Positions 50,001-58,918 of a stretch of DNA of 64,000 nucleotides are shown here, one piece after another. How positions within the stretch are numbered: position 1 is the first letter of the stretch; each line of letters starts with the position of its first letter. The notes below the pieces were generated by a model that ran no database searches, was not told where the DNA came from, and saw only the letters and a list, made by a program, of their open reading frames with translations. Origin of the DNA: Penium margaritaceum. Taxonomy: Eukaryota > Streptophyta > Zygnematophyceae > Desmidiales > Peniaceae. The translations under genes and the position numbers were made by a program. The stretch covers positions 83,716 to 147,715 of the forward strand of contig SZWC01000029.1 in NCBI GenBank assembly GCA_023375785.1. The letters run 5' to 3'.

Positions 50001-51864
50001 TTGGTAAACATTTATGGTCATGATCAGTGGCACATGCCAACTTTGTCAAGGCATTGCGCACAATAGGCACACCAAGCCACCAGTATTCTACCTTGTTTAT
50101 TCCTGCAAGGTCATGCACAGTATATCTGTACTGTGATTGGACACTCTGACCGTGGCTGACTCGTGTTATGATCAATAGAAGTAAAAGTCACAGGGATACA
50201 TTTGTAGTCATGGTTAGTGGTACATGCCAACTTTGTCAAGGCATTGCGAACAATAGCCACACCGAGCCACCATTATTATACCTTTTTTATACCTTCAAGG
50301 TCATGCCTAGTACATCTAACATGTGATTGGACACTCTGACCATGGCTGACTCGTGTTGCGATTTGTAGATGATAAAGTCACTTGGTAAAATTTGTGGTCA
50401 TGGTCAGTGGCACATGGCAACTTTGTCAAGGCATTGTGCACAATAGCCACACCGAGCCACCAGTATTCGACCTTGTTTGTACATGCAAGATCATACCTAG
50501 TACATGTGCACGTTGATTGGACATTCTGACCGTGGCTGACTTGTGTTATGATCAATAGAAGTAAAAGTCACTTGGATACATTAGTGGTCATGGTCAGTGG
50601 CACTTGCCAACTTTGTCAAGGCATTGCGCACTATAGCCACACCGGGCCACCAGTATTCTACCTTGTTTGCACCTGCAAGATCATGCCTAGTACATCTGCA
50701 CTGTGATTGGATACTTTGACCGTGGCTGACTTGTGTTATGATTCATAGCCGTTTAAGGTACTTCGTAAACTTTGTGGTCATGGTCAGTGGCACATGCCAA
50801 CTTTGTCAAGGCATTGCGCACAAAAGCCGTGCGAGGCCACCGGATTTTTACCTTGTTTATACCTGCAAGGTCATGCCTAGTACATCTGAACTGAGATTGG
50901 GCACTCAAACCGTGGCTGACTTGTGTTACGATTCGTAGAAGTTGAAGTCACTTGGTAAATGTTGTGGTCATGGTCAGTGGCACATGCAAAAGTTGTGAAG
51001 GCATTGCGGACAGTAGCCAGACCAAGCCACCAGTATTCTACCTTGTTTGTACCTGCAAGGTCATGTCTAGTACATCTGCAATGTGATTGGACACTTTGAC
51101 CGTGGCTGACTCGTGGTATGCTCAAAAGAAGTAAAAGTCACTTGGATATATTTGTGGTCATGGTCAGTGGCACATGCCAACTTTGTCAAGGCATTGTGCA
51201 CAATAGCCACACCAATGCACCAGTGTTTTACCTTGTTTCCATCTGTAAGATCATACCTAGTACATCTGTACTGTGATTGGACACTCTGACCGTGGCTGAC
51301 TCGTGTTATGATTCGTAGAAGTAAAAGTCACTTGGTAACCTTTGTGTTCATGGTCACTGGCACATGCTGACTTTGTTAAGGCATTGCGCACAATAGCCAT
51401 GCCGAGCCACCAGTATTCTACCTTGTTTGTACCTGCAAGATCATGCCTAGTACATCTGCACTACGATTGGACACTCTGAGCGTGGCTGACTCATGTTATG
51501 ATCAATAGAAGTAAAAGTCACTTTGACACATTTATGGCCGTGGTCAGTGGCACGTGCCAACTGTGTCAAGGCATTGTGTACAATAGCCACACCGAGCCAC
51601 CAGTATTCTACCTTTTTTGCACCTGCAAGATCATGCCTAGTACATCTGCACTATGATTGGACACTCTGACCGTGGCTGACTCGTGTTATGATCAATAGAA
51701 GTAATAGTTACTTGGATGCATTTGTGGTCATGGTCAGTGGCACATTCCAACTTTGTCAAGGCATTGCACACAGTAGCCGTGCCAAGCCACTGGTTTTATT
51801 CCTTGTTTATACCTGCAAGGTCATGCATATTGGATGTACACTATGATTGGACACTCTGACCGTG
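47017..51864 (-). repeat. 190-bp satellite array, block 6 (minus orientation)
   Basis: The same monomer, reverse-complemented (anchor CATGCCAACTTTGTCAAGGC). Segments from about 48840 to 49470 and 49790 to 50420 are copies 950 bp (five monomers) apart, sharing TATTTGCAAGGTCATG, CCATTATTATACCTTTTTT and GATTTGTAGA variants. The array stops at GACACTCTGACCGTG, directly against the minisatellite of the next block. Confidence 0.95.
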
Positions 51865-51872
51865 CTCCCCCC

Positions 51873-52257
51873 TGCGGCAGCTGCACCTGGCGTGGCGCCC
51901 GGAGCGCTACCACCACCAGCAACAGCAGTAGAGTAGCGAGGACAGGAGGCACTGCCTTCTGCGGCAGCTGCACCTGGCGCAACGCCCGGAGCGCCAGCAC
52001 CATTGGCAGCAACAGTAGATGAGCGGGGACAAGAGGTGTTGCCTTGTGCGGCGGCTATACCCGGCGTGGTGCCCCAAGCGCCAGCGCCACCAGCAGTAGC
52101 AGTAGAGCAGCGGAGACAGGAGGTGCTGTCGTTTGTCGTAGCTGCACCAGGCGCGGCGCCCGGAGCGCCAGCGCCACCAGTGGCAGCAGCAGAGCAACGG
52201 GGACAGGAGGTGCTGCCTTCTGCGGCAGCTGCACCCAGTACGGCGCCCAAGGCGTAA
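51873..52257 (+). repeat. 87-bp minisatellite, about 4.5 copies, coding for 29-residue Ala/Pro repeats
   Basis: Units begin at TGCGGCAGCTGCACC-type sequence at 51873, 51960, 52047, 52134 and 52221, exactly 87 bp apart. In the frame that later encodes the zinc fingers, each unit reads like EQRGQEVLPSAAAAPGAAPG followed by APAPPVAAV. One unit has CAG changed to TAG (51934). The length, divisible by three, suits expansion within a coding region. The opposite strand is also open by composition, but its frame runs into satellite and is not credible. Confidence 0.85.
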
Positions 52258-52627
52258 GCACCACCAGCAACAACAACAGAGGAGCAGCGGGAGGAGCAAC
52301 GGAAGAAGAAACAAAAAGGGCCCCAAAGAGCTAGACTGGGAGAAAAGAAGCAATGAAAAGAGGCGGAGAAATAGGGAGAGGAAAAGGAGCCTGTACCCAT
52401 GCGAGGAGAACACCACAGCTTGCTCAATGCTCCTCCTTCAAGATGGGAGCCACTTCCCCCTGATGATAGATCTTTATGGCCAACCAGTTCCCGGCGAGAA
52501 GCGGAAGCACGGTCAGGACAACAGACACCCACGCAAGGGGAAGAGGAGTAGCGACATGAAGAGCTAGAATTAAGCATCAAGGCGGATGATCAGGATGAAG
52601 AGGAAGGACAAGAGGAGGTGGCTCTGT
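52258..52627 (+). pseudogene. Charged linker of the decayed zinc-finger gene
   Basis: Same frame as the flanking parts. The product is Lys/Glu/Gln-rich (EEQREEQRKKKQKGP near 52285), then mixed, then acidic (ADDQDEEEGQEEVAL) just before unit 1. Four stops interrupt it. No domain is recognised. Confidence 0.5.
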
Positions 52628-52632
52628 AACTC

Positions 52633-53064
52633 TGTGCAACATTTAAGAACCCGGTTGCCACTAAGGGAGAGGTGGTGTACAAGGGATGCAAGGCCAGCCT
52701 ACATTTGGCGTGTTACGATTTGGAACTGGACACCGTGCACGACATCAAGATGTGTCAGGTCTGTGCACTAAATCTGAAGGAGAGCATGGGGGTAGACAGT
52801 GAGGAGGAACTGCGGAAAGAAAGGGAGGAGGAAAGGATTTGCTCGGGGATGGGGGTCACGGCTGGGAAATCTAGTGTGCTGCAGGACGAGAAGGAACCCT
52901 GCGGTAACTGTGAAGAGCCGATGGACGCTACCACTTTGTTCCGCTGCTACGTGTGTAGACATCATGTGCATGCAGCCTGCCAGGATCCAAAGATAAGGAT
53001 GCGGCGGAAGGTGATAGGATGCAAGAAGTGTGCACCTCTCATGCTGGCAAAAGCAGACAAATAG
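52633..53064 (+). pseudogene. C4HC3 zinc-finger units 1 and 2
   Basis: Unit 1 (52633-52764): Cys, then Phe and Tyr at the second and third Cys positions, then Cys-x4-His-x2-Cys and Cys-x2-Cys (GCKASLHLAC, MCQVC); it is the most degraded pair. Unit 2 (52900-53031) has all eight ligands: CGNC, CYVCRHHVHAAC and CKKC, with spacings 2-11-2-4-2-13-2. An acidic/basic segment of about 45 residues joins them. TAG at 53062 ends this open stretch. The recognisable C4HC3 spacing and the aromatic-x-Cys before the third ligand fit PHD or DC1/C1-like fingers; I cannot decide between them. Confidence 0.7.
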
Positions 53065-53253
53065 GACAGGAGGAAGAACAGGCCCGCACCCAAGCGGTGT
53101 ATTGAGAGGTGTGAAGCCTGCGGAGAGCCGTACGACCCCATGGAGGCAACCTGGTGCTATGAATGTAAAGCACCCCTCCACTGCAAGTGTGGGACGGAGA
53201 TTCCGGGGTTGGGACAGCATTGCAAGAGCTGCATCCGAAGGCTGGTTGAATAA
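53065..53253 (+). pseudogene. C4HC3 zinc-finger unit 3
   Basis: Same frame, after the TAG. Ligands at 53110-53232 are complete: CEAC, CYECKAPLHCKC and CKSC, spacings 2-11-2-4-2-10-2. A Lys/Arg-rich segment precedes it. TAA at 53251 follows the last Cys by six residues. The stops fall between fingers rather than inside them here, so short separate ORFs or exons remain possible, but stops elsewhere cut through units. Confidence 0.7.
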
Positions 53254-53490
53254 GAACAAGAGATGGACAAGGAGGGTGGAAAGGCTGCTGGACCAAGTGT
53301 GCCCGGGGTGGAGGAGACGGAGGAGTGCGGGAGGTGCAAGCGGCCAGTGAGGACACAGAAGAAACACTGCTTCAATTACAAGGTGGCCCTCCACTATATC
53401 TGTGGAAAAGAGGAGCTGCTACAACAGAAGGCAGTGCATGTCTGTCCGGCCTGTATGCCGGAGCTGAAAGGGAGAATGCGGAAAGAATGA
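53254..53490 (+). pseudogene. C4HC3 zinc-finger unit 4
   Basis: Same frame, with an ATG at 53263. Ligands 53326-53454: CGRC, then CFNY (fourth Cys replaced by Tyr), then KVALHYIC and CPAC. Spacings are 2-10-2-4-2-13-2. A single G-to-A change in a Cys codon would account for the Tyr. TGA at 53488. Confidence 0.7.
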
Positions 53491-53870
53491 GAGGAGCAGG
53501 GAGGGGGAGGTCCTCAAGCGGCAGAACTGGAGTGGAGCCTGTATTGTACAGAGTATGGTAACCGCCAACGCCACCGAGTGGTGTGAGGGATGCTTCCAGC
53601 CGCCCCATTGACCTTGCGGGCAGGTGCTGCAAGGGGTAGGACATCATTGCGACAAATGTGTGGCAAAGTTACGACTCCTCGAGGCCCGGGCACGGGATAA
53701 GAAGCAACAGAGAGAGGAAGAATGGTAGGGCGCAGGGGAAAGGGCAACGCCACGCTCATACGCAGATGCACACCCAGTGGAACAACTCTACCGCAATGTA
53801 GTGACACTGTCCGGACCGGAGGGAGTAGCGGCTCGGAAGGCAGTGTTGGCAATGAGGGCGCTGGGGAGCA
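53491..53870 (+). pseudogene. C4HC3 zinc-finger unit 5, frameshifted, and following helical segment
   Basis: The first pair (YCTEYG at 53545, second Cys to Tyr) is in the old frame; the rest (WCEGC at 53579, then PPH, TGA, PC, then HHCDKC ending 53659) is one frame on, so there is an indel near 53570. After the finger the product is basic and helical (LLEARARDKKQQREEEW), then, past a TAG, reads through VEQLYRNVVTLSGPEGVAAR to about 53870. Confidence 0.6.
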
Positions 53871-53873
53871 GGG

Positions 53874-54356
53874 ATGTCCCCGAAGGAAGTAAGAAGGAAG
53901 GTGCTGGCTACGGTGAATGAGGCGTTGGCCGTGACACCTCAGCGGTGCCCCTTCAGAAATGAGCCGCCACCGGCAGCACCGAGGCCACCAACCCCACAGG
54001 GACCAGATGTGCGATCCCATCCTCATCCACCCCCGGCGAATAATCGATCTACCCAGCGCTCAGACATACCAAGTGCACCAGGAAGGACGCAGCAAGGACG
54101 GGGAGCTGAGGCTAGGGGAGGAGCAATGACACCTGGACGCTCAGGGGCACTAGGACGGGCCGGTGCTCCAGTGGATGATGCACCGGCACGACGCTGGATC
54201 CACCGTGCCACCTCGAGAGGACAACACAGGGGGAGAGGAGCAGAGAGGGGCCCCCATCGCCCTTCACTGGCAAGGGGATCAACATCGGGAGGACTGCGAG
54301 AGACGCCCACGAGAGTGCGAGGGAAGGCAGCAGAGAAAGGCGCGAGGATTGCGTGA
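53874..54356 (+). pseudogene. Pro/Arg/Gly-rich linker between the two zinc-finger clusters
   Basis: 161 codons including the stop, opening with ATG. The first 30 residues (MSPKEVRRKVLATVNEALAV) look helical and continue the upstream product after a frame change. The remainder is low-complexity, rich in Pro, Arg, Gly and Ala, and probably disordered. No domain. The antisense strand is also open here by composition (54023-54856); I favour the plus strand because zinc-finger units flank it. Confidence 0.4.
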
Positions 54357-54496
54357 AGCTCATGGAGTGGAAATGCTGGGTCGTTGATGGATCCATGAAG
54401 GGGCGAGGGAACAAAGAGGCCTGGGGTTGAAGCAGGGGTGAGACAGGGAAGTGCGAATATAGATGCCATGGCAAGAGCAGCGCCAAGACGAGGCAG

Positions 54497-54910
54497 TTGG
54501 GTCGGGGGCATTGCAGTGGGAGGGGGAGAAGCAAGGGGCGCAGACGCAGGCAAAGAGCAGTAGGAGAGAAGACACCTCGTGCTGGTAATTGCCCGTGGTA
54601 CGAGAAGAGGGTACACCTGCCTGCCAGACAGTGCAGGCGTTGCAAGTGCCACATGCATCAGGAGTGTGGAATGGCAGATGAAGAAGGAGGCTGGATCTAC
54701 ATGCCCTACCAAAAGGTCAAACAGGGAATACCCATAGAGGTGAGAGTCGTACTCGGACAGGAGCACAATGCTGCGGTAGGCATTGAGTGCTGTGGCTATA
54801 GAAGACCGCTGTGATCTCCACACGGGAAATGCGACTATTGCAAGCAGGAAACACACGGTGCCTGCATCAAGACGAATGAAGAGGGGAGGAATAACTGCAT
54901 CGGTTATTAG
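54497..54910 (+). pseudogene. C4HC3 zinc-finger units 6 and 7
   Basis: Unit 6 (54590-54667): C-x2-Y, then CRRCKCHMHQEC; its final Cys pair is not apparent. Unit 7 (54788-54907): C-x2-Y, then, past TGA at 54812, CDYC, H, C and a final C-x2-Y, so both its first and last pairs have Cys to Tyr. TAG follows at 54908. The two units are in one frame, shared with units 8 and 9. Confidence 0.65.
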
Positions 54911-54931
54911 ATACGACCACGCACAGGCACG

Positions 54932-55390
54932 GTGGAAGGGGATTGCCCCAGTTGCTTGAGGGAGCTGAGAAGAGTGACCCCATGGTGTGAGAAGTGCGGA
55001 TGTTTCTCACATAACAAATGTGTGAAGAAGGTGGGGGAAAGGAGGCTGCGTCACGGAGGGCGCATTGCATTGTATCAATGCCTCCGATGCACGAGTTCAT
55101 GGAGGGAGCTGTGCGCCACATGCAGGGACCCAATTTGTGTCCGTAGGTGGCACTGTATCAGCTGCCATCAGCGGGTGTACCTCCCATGTGCCCGTCGCTA
55201 CAGAAACACACAGACAGGTCTCCATGGACGACTCTGCCTGCCGTGTGAGGAGAGTGATGATACAAGAAGGAGGATGCAGGCAGAACAGACGGAGGTAGCA
55301 AGGCGCTTGCAGGAGCCGTATGGAAGAGGAACAGGGGGAGGAGAACGCAGGGTGACCCCACGCCAGAGCCCCACGGCGTGGAACGAATAG
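54932..55390 (+). pseudogene. C4HC3 zinc-finger units 8 and 9, open 152-codon stretch
   Basis: Unit 8 (54944-55090) is complete: CPSC, CEKCGCFSHNKC and CLRC, with a longer 22-residue loop before the last pair. Unit 9 (55112-55246): CATC, CISC, Tyr in place of His, LPC, then CLPC. A charged helical tail (RRRMQAEQTEVARRLQEPYG) ends at TAG 55388. This is the longest open stretch of the array and has a GTG rather than ATG at its start. A long antisense frame (55097-56008) overlaps it and looks like composition only. Confidence 0.7.
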
Positions 55391-55413
55391 ATACGACAAG
55401 AAGGGCTCCACAG

Positions 55414-55883
55414 GATGGAACCGAGTCGCGGTGCGAGACGCGGGCAAGCAGGAGAGAGGAGAGATAAATTGGAGATGAGTGATGAGGATGCTGGGAATGA
55501 TATTGCGGCTAAGGACGAAGGCAGGAAGGCGGCAGGACACTGCACAGTTTGGTGAGTCAAAGTAGAAGCATGGCCAGTGTAGCGAGTAAGTGACCAAGGC
55601 GTGGGCCGAAGGCCTCAGCGCCGAAGTCACGACAGTACAAAGTGCACATGGAAAAAGGAATGAACAACGTCGAGATGAAGGGAAAGCAAATGCAACTCTA
55701 ACCCAGCAAGAAGAACGTTGATGGACGGATGGAGGCCATTGAAGAAGATGTGCCACAGCTTGGGGGCGGGCAGCAGAAAGCAGCAAAGTGCCACAGCGTG
55801 GAGGTAGGCAACGGGAAGTAGCGAAAGTGCCATAGCTTGGAGGCGGGCAGCGGAAGGCAGCGGAAGTGCCACGACATGGAGGC
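55414..55883. repeat. 470-bp segment repeated at 58069-58536
   Basis: Starts 24 bases after the last stop of the zinc-finger frame and leads towards the LTR-like repeat at 56014. The second copy holds the same position relative to the second LTR-like repeat. It is moderately diverged with small indels. It is probably the untranslated end of an LTR element's internal region. Confidence 0.8.
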
Positions 55884-55978
55884 AGGTAATGAAAGAAGGC
55901 GGAGTGCCACAGCACGAAGGCGGGCAGCAGAAAGAAGGCGGAGTGCCACAGCACGGAGGCGGGCAACGGAAGGGAAAA
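55750..55978. repeat. 39-bp minisatellite, about six copies
   Basis: Units start GTGCCACAGC and contain GGAGGCGGGCAGCGGAAG; most are 39 bp. The same repeat, with about three units, is at 58404-58536. On the minus strand it reads open as 13-residue Leu/Pro/Trp/His repeats, which I regard as composition, not a gene. Confidence 0.75.
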
Positions 55979-56013
55979 TGACTTAGATTGAATGGATGCA
56001 AGAAACACAAGGA

Positions 56014-56442
56014 TGTTAGTGCTACGTGTATACTTTGCTAGTCTGGGTTACTAGAGTGCTCCTAGTGGAGCCGCTTGGGACTAGGCAGGGGAGTTCTCCT
56101 AGTGGAGAGTGGAGCCGCGGGGTGGAGGAGTGCTACCGGTGCCGGTCCACGTACTTGATGTTCGGGTGTGCACACATCTTGGTCTTGGAGGTGCGAGGAG
56201 GCGGACGTGGTCCGCGACTTTGTCGCGATGTGTGGAGCGGGCCGCACGGCGGGTTTTGGGCGAGCAAGAATGGGAGAACGTGGGTCTTTGGTGTCGGTAT
56301 GAGCACCGACCAGATCATCGGATTTGAGCCTGATCACTTATTTTATTTTATTATTGTGTCACTGGCTCGATGGGTATTTCAGTAATCTTATCCTGTTGTA
56401 CCCCAACAGTCTTGTGCCATTGTTTCTTTTATTCTTCTTACA
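56014..56442. repeat. LTR-like repeat, copy 1
   Basis: 429 bp; read plus it is TGTTAGTGCTAC to TTCTTCTTACA, read minus it starts TGTAAGAAG and ends CTAACA. It aligns with 58538-58918. No initiator-tRNA primer site flanks it on either side. On the minus strand GAGGGCCGG abuts it like a polypurine tract; on the plus strand only a weak purine run (AAGAAACACAAGGA) does. The orientation is therefore unsettled. Confidence 0.7.
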
Positions 56443-58068
56443 CCGGCCCTCAATGGCACAAGTCATGAACGGTTTGGTGTATCCAAGAGATGTTGGTGTG
56501 ACCACTCAGAGAAGCTTGATGCCCCCTTGGTCACAGGTTAAATCCTTCAACATCTTCTTCTCCTGCAAGAGAGAATATCTTTGTAGAAGATAAGGATACT
56601 GCTGCCGGATGACGGAGAGGATCAAGATTGTGGGCTTTGGACAGGGGCCAGCACCTGTATCTTCGTGCTGGACTTCCTGACCGATGAGACGGGCATTGAT
56701 TGGTGCAGACTTGTGGTGGTGGCAATGCGGATGAGCGAGAGGATCGTCTTTTGGAGGAGGATGAAGGTAACGCAGTGGTGTCGATAAGATGAAGTTGGTG
56801 GTTTGGTGTTGAAGTTGATGGAGGAGAGTTGTTGGTGACAAACGTTGGGTCTGGAGAGATGATGTTTGCTGAGGGGAACTGAGGTTGTGAAGTAGAGGAC
56901 TTGTTGGTGGATTGAGAAGTGATGGTTAGGGTCGCTGCTTCTGTAGGAGTGTCAATGGTGAGAAGGTAGAGGGAGGAGCTGGGTGCTGTCGTAGGATGAC
57001 GGTCGGAAATGCCTGGGAGAGGTGAGAGAGGACAGACAATGTCAGATGCTTGAGGCGTGTTTGTTGGCTCATGGATGGCAGAGGACGATATGGGGTGTTT
57101 GCGTTGCTAGAGATGGTGGCGGACATGGTTCCAAGCAGCAATGGTCAGGCAGCCGAGGGCAAAAGGAAGCATTATTGTTGATGAGGATTTGAATGCTGGT
57201 GTTTTCGCGGAGGCAGAGGTAATGATTCTGGAGAGTCGTGTGGTTGCTGGGTTGTCTGTTGGGGATTGCAAGGAGTGAAGACTGCCTGCTGTAGCTTGGT
57301 CCTTGTATGCCGATGTTGGTAGTGATGAGGGAGGCAGGTACAAAGCTTGAGCTACTGAGAAAGGAGGGAGGAGTGTCAGATGCAGTGTTTTTGGATGCTT
57401 GCTGCGATTGAGAAAGATGCTAGTTTCCGTGTGATGCAGTCTCACCAAGCGGTGCCCATACACCGTTCAGGGATACTGCTAGCACGGATTCTAATGTTGA
57501 GAAAGGCGGATGACTGATGAATGGAGTTGCTGCTGTTGTAATGACTGTTGCTGACGGCTTGGCAGGAACGCGCGTCAGCGAGGAGCTTTAGTCGGCAAAG
57601 GGAGGATGGAGGGTCTGAAGGTACAAGTAGTTGGTGAAACGTTTGAAGTGGTTGGTTTGAAATGACAAAATGTGATAGATGGATGACTTTTCTTGAACGG
57701 CTGCGATGTCTGTAAAAGAAGGAGGATGGTCGGTTTCTGCTGCTGCTCGTGCTGCTGTTGTTGGAGTTTTACACCGTCACCGGGCCGCGCCCATACATGG
57801 ATCAGTGAAGGTGGTCACACTTTGTAGGAGGAGGCTCTTTGTTTGTGAGGAATTGCTGTTGCTTCGGTGGAATGCGATGCTGCTGCTGCTGGGGAAAGGA
57901 CTGCTGGCGAATTGGTCATGGAGCGCTTTAGTAAAGTGCTTCAGGCGCCAGGAGATGTAGGCAGCGCGTGATGGAGGATTGTTTGCTCAGAATCCTCTGC
58001 TGAACTTTGATACAACATCAGGATCTTGGAGGTGCTGCAGAGAGTGTGGAGAGTGATCTGGAGTGCGG
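56443..58068. other. Unrecognised internal sequence between the two LTR-like repeats
   Basis: 1.6 kb, G/T-rich on the plus strand. The longest frames are on the minus strand (57107-57463, 56926-57141, 56506-56841): short, Ser/Pro/Thr-rich, without known motifs. The last one ends just before the GAGGGCCGG run, a position like that of the Gag-like frame of family B. I see no RT, integrase or zinc finger. It may be the body of a small non-autonomous LTR element. Confidence 0.4.
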
Positions 58069-58536
58069 GATGAAACCGAGTCGCCGTCCGAGGCGCGGGC
58101 AAGCAGGAGAGAGGAGAGATAACTTGGAGATGAGTGATGAGGATGCTGGAATGATACTACGGCTACGGACAAAGGCAGGAAGACTGCATGACACTGCACA
58201 GTTTGGGGAGTTCAAGTAGAAGCATGGCCATTGTAGCGAGTAAGTGACCGAGGCGTGGACCGAAGGCCTCAGCGCCGAGGTCACGACAGTACGAAGTGCA
58301 CACGGACAAAGGAATGGCTGACGTCAAGATGAAGGGAAAGTGAATGTAGCTGTAACCCAACGGGAAGAACGCTGAAGGACGGATGGAGGAAATCGAAGAA
58401 GATGTGCCACAGCTTGGGGGCAGAAAGCGGAAAGCAGCGAGATGCCACGGCGTCGAGGCAGGCAACGGGAAGCAACGGAAGTGCCACAGCTTGGAGGCGG
58501 GTAGCGGAAGGCAACGGAATTGCCACGGCACGGAGG
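58069..58536. repeat. 470-bp segment, second copy of 55414-55883
   Basis: Matches the first copy from AAACCGAGTCG to the minisatellite, then is cut by the N at 58537. Beyond its left edge the two loci differ, so two elements share only this tail. Confidence 0.8.
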
Positions 58537-58537
58537 N

Positions 58538-58918
58538 TCCTAGTGGAGCCGCTTGGGACTAGGCAGGGGAGTTCTCCTAGTGGAGAGTGGAGCCGCGGGG
58601 TGGAGGAGTGCTGCCGGTGCCGGTCCACGTACTTGATGTTTGGATGCGTACGTATCTTGGTCCTGGGGATGCGAGGAGGCGGACGTGGTCCGCGACTTTG
58701 TCGCGACGTGTGAAGCAGGCCACACGGCGGGTTTTGGACAAGTGAGAATGGGGGAACGTGGGTCTTCGGTGTTGGTATGAGCACCAACCAGATCCTCGGA
58801 GTTGAGCCTGATCACTTATTTTCTTTTATTCTTGTGTCACCGGCTCGATGGGTATATCTGTGATCTTTTCCTGTTGTACCCCAAGTCTTGTGCCATTGTT
58901 TCTTTTACTCTTCTGACA
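58538..58918. repeat. LTR-like repeat, copy 2 (about 46 bp missing at the left edge)
   Basis: Corresponds to 56060-56442. The plus reading ends TTCTTCTGACA or, reversed, starts TGTCAGAAG, like every other LTR here. Satellite resumes at the next base (GTTTATACCTGCAAGG). The missing left edge falls at a contig join. Confidence 0.75.

Larger units (their letters stand above)
51865..55390 (+). pseudogene. Decayed gene: Ala/Pro 29-residue repeats followed by nine C4HC3 zinc-finger units
   Basis: One plus-strand frame runs from the satellite junction to about 53545 with stops (51934 TAG, 52255 TAA, 52354 TGA, 52372 TAG, 52549 TAG, 52627 TAA, 53062 TAG, 53251 TAA, 53488 TGA) but no frameshift that I could find. 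Frame changes follow near 53570, 53870 and 54360, with further stops at 53609, 54812 and 54908. Product order: 29-residue Ala/Pro repeats, Lys/Glu-rich linker, units 1-5, a Pro/Arg linker, units 6-9. Each unit fits C-x2-C-x(10-11)-C-x2-C-x4-H-x2-C-x(10-22)-C-x2-C, the PHD-like C4HC3 arrangement; several have Tyr in place of a Cys. No start codon or promoter is seen, and the 5' end is cut by the satellite. Function unknown; zinc binding is inferred from spacing. Confidence 0.7.

Noticed and set aside
51807-52580. 257-codon minus-strand ORF over the 87-bp minisatellite
   Set aside because: Its C-terminus is satellite sequence and its openness follows from the GC-rich repeat. The plus-strand frame agrees with the zinc-finger frame.
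54023-54856. 277-codon minus-strand ORF
   Set aside because: Low-complexity product without motifs, overlapping zinc-finger units 6 and 7 on the plus strand; likely a composition effect.
5947-55390. Reassigned stop codons, because many frames continue past stops
   Set aside because: All three stop codons occur at such places, together with frameshifts and lost catalytic residues, so decay explains them better.
55097-56008. 303-codon minus-strand ORF
   Set aside because: Leu/Pro/His/Ser-rich composition, driven by the 39-bp minisatellite, antisense to well-spaced C4HC3 units.
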